From: Mesorhizobium atlanticum
GTDB lineage: Bacteria; Pseudomonadota; Alphaproteobacteria; Rhizobiales; Rhizobiaceae
Direction: 5' to 3'
DNA length: 64,000 nt
Assembly: GCF_003289965.1 (NCBI RefSeq)
Contig: NZ_QMBQ01000003.1
Span: 434,001-498,000 of the forward strand
In this document: piece by piece, positions 56,040 to 64,000 of the stretch
Position numbering within the stretch: the first letter of the stretch is position 1
Layout: each line of letters begins with the position of its first letter
Notes under the pieces: generated by a model
Told to the model about the DNA's origin: nothing
Seen by the model: only the letters and a program-made list of their open reading frames with translations
Database searches by the model: none
Made by a program: the position numbers and the translations under genes

Positions 56040-56471
56040 TTATTGCTTCAGAACGGTGTTCTTGGCGCCTTGCTCGACCTGGTCGATCACCAGGAGCTTC
56101 ACTGGATCGGCGCCGATATTGGTCGCCTGGTGCCATTGGCCGATCATCTCGACGATGAAGTCGCCGGTCTTGTAGGTGTTGGCAACACCGGTCTCGACAT
56201 TGGTCACCTTTAGCGTGCCTTGCTCGACATAAGCATAGCGCGGGAAGGGGTGCTTGTGCACCGGGAGCGTCGTGCCCGGGGCGATCTGATAGGCAGAGAC
56301 CTGAACCTCCACGTTCTTTTGCGGCAGCGTGATCGGCTGGCCGGACGCGGTCGTCGTCTTCGACGCCAGCGGTGTCACCACGACGGGCGTGTTAGAACTG
56401 TCCAGCGCGTTTGCGCTGGTCGTGAAAAATGCCGCCGCCAAAAACAGCGCCGATGTCATGATGTTGCGCAT
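56040..56471 (-). CDS. Exported cupin-domain protein
   Basis: A 143-residue protein with a signal peptide (MRNIMTSALFLAAAFFTTSA) and a single cupin barrel. Metal-binding histidines are in TLPVHKHPFPRYAYVEQG and the second motif GQWHQATN. Cupins of this type are often small periplasmic sensors or enzymes of unknown substrate. It stands between cutC and the emrB-like gene, all leftward, with gaps of over 75 bases. Confidence 0.85.
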   Translation of the reverse strand: MRNIMTSALFLAAAFFTTSANALDSSNTPVVVTPLASKTTTASGQPITLPQKNVEVQVSAYQIAPGTTLPVHKHPFPRYAYVEQGTLKVTNVETGVANTYKTGDFIVEMIGQWHQATNIGADPVKLLVIDQVEQGAKNTVLKQ

Positions 56472-56549
56472 GAGATTCCTCCAGTGGCCGCCAGCTTGGC
56501 GCGGAGGACGCTAAGGCGCAAGCTCGGGACTCTCGGGACTATAGAATAG

Positions 56550-58148
56550 CTACCGCTTGGCTGGCACCTGTTTGGGCGGCCGCAGCAACAGGGCAAACGG
56601 CACCAGCACCGCCGTTGCAATCGCGCAGTAGAAAAACACATCGACATAAGCGAGCAGCGACGCTTGGCGGCCGATCTCCTGGCCGATCCAGCCGACGGCC
56701 TGCTGCCTGGCCTCGACCAGGGGCGAGCCTTCGGCGACGAAGTGGTTCGTCACCTGGCGAAGCGTCTGCTGATAGGCCGCGCTCGACTGCGCCGTGTGGC
56801 CGACCAGCACCGACTGGTGGAATTGGGCGTTCTGGGCAATCACCGTGTTGGACAGCGACACGCCGATGCTGCCGCCGATGTTGCGGGCGACATTGATCAG
56901 CGAGGATGCCTGGTCGGTCTTCTGCGGCGGCAGGCCGACATAGGCGGCGGTGGAGATCGGGATGAACAGGAACGGCAGGCCGATCATCATATAGACGCGC
57001 GCATAGGCGAAGAAGCTGAAGCTGGCGTCGGGCGTCAGCGAGGTCGTGTGCCAGAGCGCGACTGCGATCACCGACATGCCTAGCATGATGAGGTAGCGCG
57101 GCTGGACGACACCGGCGGCAAAGCCCGAGATCGGCATCAGCATCAGCATGGCAATGCCGCCCGGCATCATCGACAGGCCTGAAAGGGTGGCCGTGTAGTC
57201 GAAGGTCGTCTGCTGCAACTGCGGCAAAAGCTGCGTGGTGCTGAAGAGCACGGCGCCCACCGCCATCATGACCAGGAAGGACATGCCGAACTGCCGGCTG
57301 AACAGCAGGCGGATATCGACGATCGGATCGCGCCTTGTCCACTCCCAGGGAACCAGCAGCAGGAACGATACCGCCGAGATCACGGCGAAGGTGGTGATGA
57401 AGGTGGAGGCGAACCAATCGTTGCGCTGGCCTTCGTCGAGAAAGACTTCGAGGCAGCCGAGCGCCATCGCCACCAGGATGAAGCCGATCCAGTCGACCTT
57501 CAGCCCTTTGCTCAACCGCTCCTGGCGCTCGCGTTCGAGTATGTCGGGCTCGATCACCAGCCATTGCACGAGCGCCAGCGACATGATGCCGAACGGCACG
57601 TTGATGAAGAAGATCCAATGCCAGGAGAAATTGTCGGTCAGCCAGCCGCCAATGGTCGGTCCCACCGTCGGCGCGACGATGACGGCAATCCCGTAAAGCG
57701 CGAAGGCCTGCGAACGCTTCTCCGGCGGAAAGGTATCGGCCAGGATCGATTGCTCGCTCGGCGCCATGCCGCCGCCGCCGAGCCCCTGCAGGATGCGGAA
57801 GGCGATCAGCGTCGGCAGGTTGGGCGCCAGCCCGCACAGCAGCGACGACAGCGTGAAGGTCGCGACGCAGATCATGTAGTAGCGCTTGCGGCCGATGACG
57901 CTGGTCAGCCACCCGCTGACCGGGATGATGACGGAGTTGGCGACGAGATAGGTGGTGATCACCCATGTGCTCTCGTCCATGCCGGCGGCCAGGCTGCCGG
58001 CGATGTTGCGCAGCGCGACATTGGCGATCGAGGTGTCGAGCACCAGCATGAACGTCGCGATCGAGACGACGATCGCGATGAGCCAGGGGTTGCGCCCGCC
58101 GGCGGCGGAACGGCTTTCGTTGCCCTGGACTGTCGCTGCATCGCTCAT
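56550..58148 (-). CDS. emrB: EmrB/QacA-type MFS multidrug efflux transporter
   Basis: A 532-residue DHA2-family transporter with 14 predicted helices. It has the DHA2 motifs LDTSIANVALRNIAGSL and, in the loop between helices, GWLTSVIGRKRYYM. It pumps drugs or other compounds out with the EmrA-like adaptor through an outer-membrane channel. Its start overlaps the adaptor stop by four bases. No TolC gene is nearby. Confidence 0.9.
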   Translation of the reverse strand: MSDAATVQGNESRSAAGGRNPWLIAIVVSIATFMLVLDTSIANVALRNIAGSLAAGMDESTWVITTYLVANSVIIPVSGWLTSVIGRKRYYMICVATFTLSSLLCGLAPNLPTLIAFRILQGLGGGGMAPSEQSILADTFPPEKRSQAFALYGIAVIVAPTVGPTIGGWLTDNFSWHWIFFINVPFGIMSLALVQWLVIEPDILERERQERLSKGLKVDWIGFILVAMALGCLEVFLDEGQRNDWFASTFITTFAVISAVSFLLLVPWEWTRRDPIVDIRLLFSRQFGMSFLVMMAVGAVLFSTTQLLPQLQQTTFDYTATLSGLSMMPGGIAMLMLMPISGFAAGVVQPRYLIMLGMSVIAVALWHTTSLTPDASFSFFAYARVYMMIGLPFLFIPISTAAYVGLPPQKTDQASSLINVARNIGGSIGVSLSNTVIAQNAQFHQSVLVGHTAQSSAAYQQTLRQVTNHFVAEGSPLVEARQQAVGWIGQEIGRQASLLAYVDVFFYCAIATAVLVPFALLLRPPKQVPAKR

Positions 58149-59350
58149 CGTACCTTGACCGTCGGAACCACCGACATGCCGGGACCGAGATAGACGCCGG
58201 GCGGCTGCTCGAACACGATCTTGACCGGCACGCGTTGCACCACCTTGACGAAATTGCCGGTGGCGTTTTCGGCAGGCAGCAGACTGAACGCCGTGCCGCT
58301 GCCGGCCTGAACGCTATCGACATGGCCATGGAAGGTCTTTTCCGGATAGGCGTCGATGGCGATGTCGACGGGCTGGCCCGGCCGCATCAGGTCAAGCTGC
58401 GTCTCCTTGAAATTGGCCTTCACCCAGACGTCGTTGGGCACGAACATCATCAGCACCTGGCCGGGCTGTGCGTAGGTGCCTCTCGCCGCCGTGACGCTGG
58501 TGGCATGGCCGGCGACGGGCGCGGTGATGGTCGTGCGGGTGAGGGTGGTCTTGGCCTGGTTCTCGGCGGCCTCCGCCTGCCGAAGCTTGGCCTCGGCGCT
58601 TTTGCCTTGCGCCTGCAGGACGGCAAGCTGGCTTTTCGCCGCTTCGGCATTGGCGTTGGCGGCGTCCAGCGCCGCCTGGTCCTGGCGCAAGGTCGAAGCG
58701 GCCTGCTGCGCCTGCTGTTGCGTGGCAGTGCCCTTGGCCAGGAGCTCACGATTGCGCTGGTCCTCCGATTTGGCAAATTCGAGCGCCGCCTGCGCCTGAG
58801 CTACCTGCTTTTCAGCCGCATCGATCTTGGCGTTTTGCGCCTGGGTCTGCGCCTGGACGTTGGCGATCTCGGCCCGCGCCGCCACCACGCCGGCTTCCGC
58901 CTGTTTGAGCGAAGCCTGATAGTCGCTGTCGTCGATGCGCAGAAGCACCGCACCTGCCTCGACCGGCTGGTTGTCGGTGACGGCGACATCGGTGATGCGT
59001 CCGGCAATTTCAGCGCCGACCGTCACGGTGCGGGCGTCAATGAAGGCATCGTCTGTCCATTCATACTGCCGAGCGTCGATCCACCAGATGACCACGGCGG
59101 CGATGACCAACAGGATGAGGATGGCAGCGGTCGCCGCTATGTAGGGATGGCGTCTGACGAGGCCGGGTTTGTTGCTGTCCGTCGGACCGTCATCCGCCTG
59201 CGTGCCTTGCGCGCGCTTATCGTCCGCGCGCCGATTTTCCACGCGTTTTTCGTCGCCCGGCGGGCGCCCCTGCCGATCGGAGCGGGGCTGAGCCCGCGTT
59301 TCTTCGGCGGGAGCGGTTTCGCGCTCTTTTCTTTCAGTTTTGGCGTCCAT
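58145..59350 (-). CDS. emrA: EmrA/HlyD-type membrane fusion protein
   Basis: A 401-residue adaptor: a charged cytoplasmic N-terminal tail of about 65 residues, one membrane helix (HPYIAATAAILILLVIAAVV), a lipoyl/barrel-sandwich part (VGAEIAGRITDVAVTDNQPV), a long Ala/Gln-rich coiled coil (AQTQAQNAKIDAAEKQVAQA), and a beta-barrel end. It bridges EmrB and an outer-membrane channel. The unusually long, charged N-terminal tail is poorly conserved in EmrA proteins. It is coupled to emrB by a 4-base overlap. Confidence 0.9.
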   Translation of the reverse strand: MDAKTERKERETAPAEETRAQPRSDRQGRPPGDEKRVENRRADDKRAQGTQADDGPTDSNKPGLVRRHPYIAATAAILILLVIAAVVIWWIDARQYEWTDDAFIDARTVTVGAEIAGRITDVAVTDNQPVEAGAVLLRIDDSDYQASLKQAEAGVVAARAEIANVQAQTQAQNAKIDAAEKQVAQAQAALEFAKSEDQRNRELLAKGTATQQQAQQAASTLRQDQAALDAANANAEAAKSQLAVLQAQGKSAEAKLRQAEAAENQAKTTLTRTTITAPVAGHATSVTAARGTYAQPGQVLMMFVPNDVWVKANFKETQLDLMRPGQPVDIAIDAYPEKTFHGHVDSVQAGSGTAFSLLPAENATGNFVKVVQRVPVKIVFEQPPGVYLGPGMSVVPTVKVR

Positions 59351-59442
59351 GGGAACGGGTCCCAGATATCGTTGGCCCCATCGCAGGAGGGTCAACGAGC
59401 GGTTTCCGCAAAGGTTCCTGCCGCCGGGGACCGGCCCGGCCG

Positions 59443-60216
59443 TCAGCCCGCCATCCAGCCGCCGTCCACCATCAGGTTGATGCCGGTGACGTAGCTTGCC
59501 ATGTCGCTGGCGAGAAACAGCGCCGCGCCCGCCACGTCGTTCGGCTGCCCAAGCCTGGGCCAGGGCGTGCGGCGGCGCGAATAGTCGAGCGCGTCGGGAT
59601 CGTTGGCGACGCCCGGCTTGCCGGTGATGATCTTGCCCGGCGCGATGGCGTTGCAGACGATCAGGTCTTCGGCATGGTCCACTGCGATCTGGCGCGTCAT
59701 CTGCACGATGCCGCCCTTGCTGACGGAATAGGGAAAGTCGCCGGGGTAGGCGACCATGCCGTGCTGCGAGGAGACATTGATGATGCGGCCGCGCACCTCG
59801 TTGACCGGCGCCTGGGTGAGCATCTGCGTGACGGCGCGTTTGTTGCAATAGAAGAAGCCCGTCAGGTTGACGCCGATGACGCGGCTCCATTGTTCCGGCG
59901 TCGTCTCGATCAGGTTGGTGCTGGTGTAGATCGCGGCGTTGTTCACCATCACATCCAGCCGACCGAATCGCGCAACCGTGGCGCCGACCAGCGCGTCGAC
60001 GGCGCTCCAGTCCGAAATGTCGGTCTTGAGGTGGATCGCGGTGCCGCCGGCCGCACGGATCATGTCGACGGTGCTCTCACCACCTTCGATCGGCTGCTCC
60101 AGCGTGTCGGCGACGACGACGTTGGCGCCTTCGGCGGCGAATTTCAGCGCGATGGCGCGGCCGATGCCCGAGCTCGCTCCGGTGACGATGGCGGTTTTGT
60201 TGGCGAGCAGGGCCAT
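59443..60216 (-). CDS. Short-chain dehydrogenase/reductase
   Basis: A 257-residue classical SDR. It has the cofactor motif TGASSGIGRAIA, VNNAA, the catalytic Ser in NVSSQHG, and Tyr-Lys in PYSVSKGG, with an Asp (VVADTLEQ) after strand 2 that suggests NAD(H). The start is five bases after the amidohydrolase stop, so it is in the operon that runs from the right edge of the window. Substrate unknown. Confidence 0.88.
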   Translation of the reverse strand: MALLANKTAIVTGASSGIGRAIALKFAAEGANVVVADTLEQPIEGGESTVDMIRAAGGTAIHLKTDISDWSAVDALVGATVARFGRLDVMVNNAAIYTSTNLIETTPEQWSRVIGVNLTGFFYCNKRAVTQMLTQAPVNEVRGRIINVSSQHGMVAYPGDFPYSVSKGGIVQMTRQIAVDHAEDLIVCNAIAPGKIITGKPGVANDPDALDYSRRRTPWPRLGQPNDVAGAALFLASDMASYVTGINLMVDGGWMAG

Positions 60217-60221
60217 GGTTT

Positions 60222-61556
60222 TCAGCTCTCCCGGGTGACGATCTTGCCTTGCGCCGGGCGGATCAGCCGCCCGTCGCGCACGATCTCGCGGCCGCGCAGG
60301 AAGACGCTGGTCAGCCGCGCCTTGACGGTCCAGCCGCCGAAGGGCGTGTAGCCCGCCCGCGACACCTGATCGGCGCTGTCGATGGTGCTGGATCGGCGCG
60401 GATCGAGGATGAGCAAATCGGCGTCGTATCCGGCAGCCATGCGTCCCTTGCGCCGCCCGAGGCCGAAGCGCTCGGCCGGGTTGCGCGAGCACATACGCAC
60501 CAGATCGGACAGGGCGATGAGCCCTTCGTCCACCAGCCTCAGCATAGTGGGAAGCAGCGTCTGCAGCCCCGGCATGCCGCCCGGGATGTCGGCGAAAGCA
60601 GCATAGCGCGCCGCCTTCTCGGCCGGTGCATGCGGGGCGTGGTCGGTGGCGACGATGTCGATCAGGCCGGCGCTTAGCGCGGCGCGCAGCGCATCGACGT
60701 CGTGCGGCGAGCGCAAGGGCGGCGACGCCTTCAGATTGGCGCCCTGCGTTTCGTAATCCTGCGTCGTGAAGAACAAGTTCTGTGGCGTGGTCTCGACGCT
60801 GGCGTCGGCCATGCCGCGCAGCCGGCCCCAGGTCTCGACGCCGAGTTCGGAGTTGATCTGGCGGACATGGATCCTTGCCTCGCTCGAGGCGGCAGCGACA
60901 AGCGCACGAGCGATGCCGTTGGCTTCCGCGAGGGGCGGCCGGCTGTCCAGGAAGGCGGCGATAGTGCCGGAGCGATGGCGCGCCGTGCTGCCGGCCAGGA
61001 TCGACTGGTCGCCGGGCGAGATGCCGACCAGCGTGTCGGCGCCGGCGAAGGCTTTGAGAGCCTCGGCAACTGCGTCGACCGTTGCAAACAGGAATCCATC
61101 TGGCACGTCGGCGGTGAAGAGCTCGAAGGACACCGGCGCGAGGTCGAGCAGGCGAGGGATGAGCGACAGATCGCGGCTGACCACGGCTTGGAGCCCGACA
61201 TCGACATGGATGCGGCCTTCCGCGATTGCCATCTTGTCGGCAAGCTGCTCGGCCGTGGCCGTCCACGGCTCGTCGGTTGGCATGTCGAGCACCGTCGTCA
61301 CGCCGCCGAGCGCTGCCGCATGGGTGCCTGAGGAGAAATCCTCCTTATGCGTCAGCCCAGGTTCGCGCAGATGCGCATGCGCGTCGACCAGGCCGGGCAG
61401 CAGGAAGCAGCCTGAGGCATCAATGACGGTTCCGGCTTCGGCAGCTTCCCCGGCAGTGATCAGCGCCACGACCTTGCCCGATGCGATACCGACATCACGG
61501 CGGCTCAACCCCTCAGCGTTGACCACCGATGCGCCGCGGATCAGCGTCTCGAACAA
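60222..61556 (-). CDS. Dihydroorotase/allantoinase-like amidohydrolase missing usual ligands
   Basis: A 444-residue cyclic amidohydrolase. The first metal motif is intact (DAHAHLREPG, His60 and His62), and so is the catalytic Asp305 in VATDHAPH. The position of the carbamylated lysine (FK in allantoinases) is Glu145 in VSFELFTAD, the second-metal His region reads GISPGD instead of HAED, and the next His position is Gln233. It could bind a single metal or be inactive. In the operon it lies between a PuuE-like deacetylase and an SDR. A ring-opening reaction on a cyclic amide is inferred. Confidence 0.82.
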   Translation of the reverse strand: MFETLIRGASVVNAEGLSRRDVGIASGKVVALITAGEAAEAGTVIDASGCFLLPGLVDAHAHLREPGLTHKEDFSSGTHAAALGGVTTVLDMPTDEPWTATAEQLADKMAIAEGRIHVDVGLQAVVSRDLSLIPRLLDLAPVSFELFTADVPDGFLFATVDAVAEALKAFAGADTLVGISPGDQSILAGSTARHRSGTIAAFLDSRPPLAEANGIARALVAAASSEARIHVRQINSELGVETWGRLRGMADASVETTPQNLFFTTQDYETQGANLKASPPLRSPHDVDALRAALSAGLIDIVATDHAPHAPAEKAARYAAFADIPGGMPGLQTLLPTMLRLVDEGLIALSDLVRMCSRNPAERFGLGRRKGRMAAGYDADLLILDPRRSSTIDSADQVSRAGYTPFGGWTVKARLTSVFLRGREIVRDGRLIRPAQGKIVTRES

Positions 61557-61570
61557 GTCGTTGCGCTCCC

Positions 61571-62503
61571 TTAGCCGCGCTGCTCGAAGCGAGCATGGTT
61601 CGCGTGCCAGAACCGGGCGATGTCCTCGCGGCGCATGAAGGCGGCGCCGTCGCTTTGCTGGACATGCTCAATGACCTCGCGCAGGCCCGAGGCGCGGTTG
61701 GGCTGGCCGGTCCAGCGGGCGTGGATGCCGATGGTCAGCATGCGGCCGCCGGTCTCGTCAGCTTCGGAGAGCATGTAGTCGATGGCTGAGCGGCAATCTT
61801 CGGCGAAGTCGCGCGGATTGCTGTAGCCGGGCGCGACGAGGTAGCGGCTGTCGTTGAGTGCCTTGGAGTAGGGCACGACGAGAATCTCCGTGCCCCGGTG
61901 GTCGAGGAAATAGGGCAGGTCGTCGTTGCATGGATCGGAGTGGTAGAGGAAGCCGCCTTCCTCGACCAGAAGATCGCGCGTGTTGACGCTGGGCAGCGAG
62001 CGGCAGTTCCAGCCGAGCGGGCGCTTGCCGAGCAGCTTTTCATAAAGCGCGATCGCCTCGTGCAGATGGCGCTCTTCCTCAGCCCGCTCCATGGTCGTGT
62101 AGTCGATCCAGCGCAGGCCATGGCCCATCAGGTCGTGCCTGCGCGCCTTCATCCACTCGACCAAGGGCGGGTTGCGTTCGAGCGCCACGGCGCAGGCGGA
62201 AAAGGTGACTGGAATGTCGTAGCGGTCGAACAGCCTGGCCAGGCGCCAGACGCCGGCGCGGCTGCCATATTCGTAATGCGTCTCGGTGCCGAGGTCGCGC
62301 ACCGGCATGTTGCCGGTCAGATTGTATTCGCCCCAATTGTCGTTGCGGCCGTCCTCCAGCCAGTTGTACTCCGACCCTTCCTCGTAATTGAGCACCAGGT
62401 TGACGGCGAGCTTGACGCCGCCCGGCCAGGTGACGAAGGGCGGGTGCGGGCCGTAGCCGACAAGGTCACGCGGCTGCTGCGCTTGCTGCGGGTCGGTCGG
62501 CAT
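61571..62503 (-). CDS. PuuE-type polysaccharide deacetylase family protein
   Basis: A 310-residue NodB-fold protein of the PuuE/allantoinase branch. The VLNYEEGSEYNW segment and the SDPCNDDLPYFLD block are typical, and metal-binding His residues lie in MGHGLRWIDY. PuuE enzymes hydrolyse allantoin rather than polysaccharide, so this one may act on a small ring compound or N-acyl group. ATG 62503 has an AAGGAGG ribosome-binding site; the frame extending to 62632 is not used. It is 14 bases from the amidohydrolase. Confidence 0.85.
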   Translation of the reverse strand: MPTDPQQAQQPRDLVGYGPHPPFVTWPGGVKLAVNLVLNYEEGSEYNWLEDGRNDNWGEYNLTGNMPVRDLGTETHYEYGSRAGVWRLARLFDRYDIPVTFSACAVALERNPPLVEWMKARRHDLMGHGLRWIDYTTMERAEEERHLHEAIALYEKLLGKRPLGWNCRSLPSVNTRDLLVEEGGFLYHSDPCNDDLPYFLDHRGTEILVVPYSKALNDSRYLVAPGYSNPRDFAEDCRSAIDYMLSEADETGGRMLTIGIHARWTGQPNRASGLREVIEHVQQSDGAAFMRREDIARFWHANHARFEQRG

Positions 62504-62531
62504 CACTCGTCCTCCTTCGGCTTGGTTTGGC

Positions 62532-63554
62532 TCAGCTTTCGTTGGTGGCGATCCAGTCCATGTAGGCGTGGAAGGCTTCCTTGCCGGGGCGCGGCCGCCA
62601 TGCGGTGTCGCGCATGATGCGGGCGATGTCATAGGCGCCCCACATGCCGTCTTTCAGCGATGTATCCTGGACGATATTGGCGTCGTCTCCCGGCGTCACC
62701 TGGGCCTTCAGCCCCGGCACGCGTTCGCTTGCCCAGCCGATGATCTCGCCGATGGTTTGGCTGGAGCCGGAGCCGATGTTGTAGTGACGGTAGTTGAGGT
62801 GCTCAGCATCGATCAGCGCGAGGATCGCGGCGGCAACGTCGGTCGAGGTCAGGTAATCGCCGACGGGCTCCAGGCTGTTCGGCCTGATCGTCTCGCCGGC
62901 CAGAGCCATATGCGCGACGCGGTTGGGAACATGGCGAAAATTGCGGCTCTCGGTGGCACGGTCCATCGGGCCGTAGACGGAAGCAAGCCGCACCGAGACC
63001 GCCGACAGGCCGAACAAATCGGCATAGCGGTTGGTGACCATCTCGGAGGCGAATTTCGAGATGCCGTAAAGCGTCAGCGGCGCGACATAGCCATCCTCCG
63101 GCAGCGGCTCGCCGCTCCAGTCGGGCCCGTTGTGGCGGTAGACGGAACCGGAGCTGACATAGATGAAGCGTTTCAGGTCCGGATTCGTGCGCGCCCAGTC
63201 CAGCATGCGCACGGTGCCCATGAGGTTGACGTCGACGATGCGCGCAGGGTCCTCGGCCTCCGGCTGGCGTTTCGCCTCTGTGGCGCTGCCGCGCGAGATC
63301 GGCGTGATCGTCGCGCCATGCACGATCGCCGTGATGCCTTGCCTGTCGAGCGTCGCCGACCAGGTATTCGGGTCGAGGATGTCGGCGGAAATCACCGTCA
63401 GCCGGTCGCGCACCGGCGCGAAATGCTTTTCGGCCGCCGCGTCGAAACCGGACCGGTCGAGGATCACGGCGCGGGCTTGCAGATCGCGGTCGAGCCATGC
63501 GCGGGCGACCACGCTCATGACAAAGCCGGTGCCGCCGGTGACGAGGAGAGTCAT
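62532..63554 (-). CDS. NAD-dependent epimerase/dehydratase-family protein
   Basis: A 340-residue extended SDR. The dinucleotide motif is TGGTGFV, the catalytic Ser region is YVSSGSVYRHNG, and Tyr-Lys is in YGISKFASE. It may oxidise, epimerise or dehydrate a sugar or hydroxy acid. A GAAGGAGCT ribosome-binding site precedes the ATG at 63554. It follows an SDR gene by 30 bases and precedes the PuuE-like gene by 28 bases in one operon. Confidence 0.87.
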   Translation of the reverse strand: MTLLVTGGTGFVMSVVARAWLDRDLQARAVILDRSGFDAAAEKHFAPVRDRLTVISADILDPNTWSATLDRQGITAIVHGATITPISRGSATEAKRQPEAEDPARIVDVNLMGTVRMLDWARTNPDLKRFIYVSSGSVYRHNGPDWSGEPLPEDGYVAPLTLYGISKFASEMVTNRYADLFGLSAVSVRLASVYGPMDRATESRNFRHVPNRVAHMALAGETIRPNSLEPVGDYLTSTDVAAAILALIDAEHLNYRHYNIGSGSSQTIGEIIGWASERVPGLKAQVTPGDDANIVQDTSLKDGMWGAYDIARIMRDTAWRPRPGKEAFHAYMDWIATNES

Positions 63555-63584
63555 GGGAGCTCCTTCGAAGAACAGGTTTCGGGT

Positions 63585-64000
63585 TCAACGCGTCGCATAG
63601 CCGCCGTCCACGAGCATGTCGGATCCGGTGACGAAAGAAGCGTCGCGCGAAAGCAGGAAAGCCGCCGCCGCTGCGATCTCTTCAGGCTCGGCGATGCGGC
63701 CGAGCAGATGCGCCGGCCCGAGGCCCGCGTTGGCCGCCTCGAAATCGGCGAACCGGCGCAGCAGGCGCGTCGTCGCCACCGCGCCGGGCGACAGGCTGTT
63801 GACGCGCACCTTGTCGGGCGCGTGGTCGACGGCCATCGCCTTGGCCAGGTGGATCAGCCCGGCCTTGGCGGCGCAATAGGCGACGGCGCGCGTGGTGGCG
63901 ACGCGACCGAATTGCGAGCCGATGAAGACGACCGAGCCGCCGCCGCTCGCCGCGATTAACGGCACGGCGAACTTGCTCATCAGGAAGGCGCCGGTCAGGC
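63585..64000 (-). CDS. Short-chain dehydrogenase/reductase, 5' end outside the window
   Basis: The last 138 codons or so of a classical SDR, read leftward from the window edge. The open frame runs through LTGAFLMSKFA, the catalytic Ser region (VVFIGSQFGRV), Tyr-Lys in AYCAAKAGL, and the substrate-loop SLSPGAVAT. It is the first visible gene of the leftward operon. The N-terminal cofactor-binding part lies beyond the window. Confidence 0.87.
   Translation of the reverse strand, partial: LTGAFLMSKFAVPLIAASGGGSVVFIGSQFGRVATTRAVAYCAAKAGLIHLAKAMAVDHAPDKVRVNSLSPGAVATTRLLRRFADFEAANAGLGPAHLLGRIAEPEEIAAAAAFLLSRDASFVTGSDMLVDGGYATR

Overview
The window is a high-GC, gene-dense chromosomal segment of an alphaproteobacterium of the Hyphomicrobiales, most likely Mesorhizobium or a close relative. 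The evidence is the acpXL-lpxXL cluster for very-long-chain lipid A fatty acids, a RirA-type iron regulator beside a hemP-hmuSTUV heme locus, a PutA without DNA-binding domain paired with an Lrp-type regulator, and short palindromic intergenic elements of rhizobial type. The genus is inferred from gene content and style. I found no rRNA, tRNA, IS element, prophage or CRISPR array, and no stretch over 300 bases without a gene.

Layout. 1-6.8 kb: the end of a TerB-like gene, then a leftward operon of an M20 peptidase and an oligopeptide-type ABC importer with a fused double ATPase. 7.0-8.6 kb: a small L,D-transpeptidase, an outer-membrane barrel protein and a clear terminator. 8.6-13.5 kb: lipid A cluster acpXL-fabF2XL-fabF1XL-adh2XL-lpxXL, with no dehydratase gene (fabZXL) and with one ketosynthase that has lost its catalytic cysteine. 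13.7-21.1 kb: metabolic genes (histidine phosphatase, AEC transporter, gabD, galM, kdgK, a YtkA-like protein and a di-heme peroxidase). 21.1-25.3 kb: putR/putA proline catabolism. 25.3-34.4 kb: a heme and iron region with an IsdG-type heme monooxygenase, tonB, an unknown secreted protein, hmuR, hemP, hmuSTUV and rirA. RirA-type boxes (TGA-N9-TCA) and an Irr-type palindrome lie in the expected places.

34.5-44.7 kb: DUF445 protein, phasin and MaoC/NodN pair, a TetR-EamA operon with a clear operator, a MocR-type regulator divergent from another EamA exporter, an alcohol dehydrogenase, a DUF4262 protein, and a maleylpyruvate isomerase/fumarylpyruvate hydrolase pair. 44.9-48.1 kb: a response regulator facing a hybrid histidine kinase, which is coupled to a FIST-domain sensor whose only sensible start codon is CTG. 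48.4-52.2 kb: a form II carbon-monoxide-dehydrogenase-like operon (coxSLM order) with a long repeat-built hairpin between the first two genes. 52.3-59.4 kb: acyltransferase, SRPBCC protein, a decayed GNAT fragment next to its intact relative, CutC, a cupin, and an EmrAB-type efflux pair. 59.4-64 kb: a tight five-gene leftward operon (two SDRs, an amidohydrolase missing usual metal ligands, a PuuE-like deacetylase and an epimerase) for an unidentified substrate.

The most coherent systems are the heme-uptake regulon, the VLCFA-lipid A cluster, the FIST/kinase/regulator set next to coxSLM, and the 59-64 kb catabolic operon. Nothing in the window is clearly a new defence or mobile system. The least understood points are the CTG-started FIST gene, the ketosynthase pair without a dehydratase, and the terminal operon.
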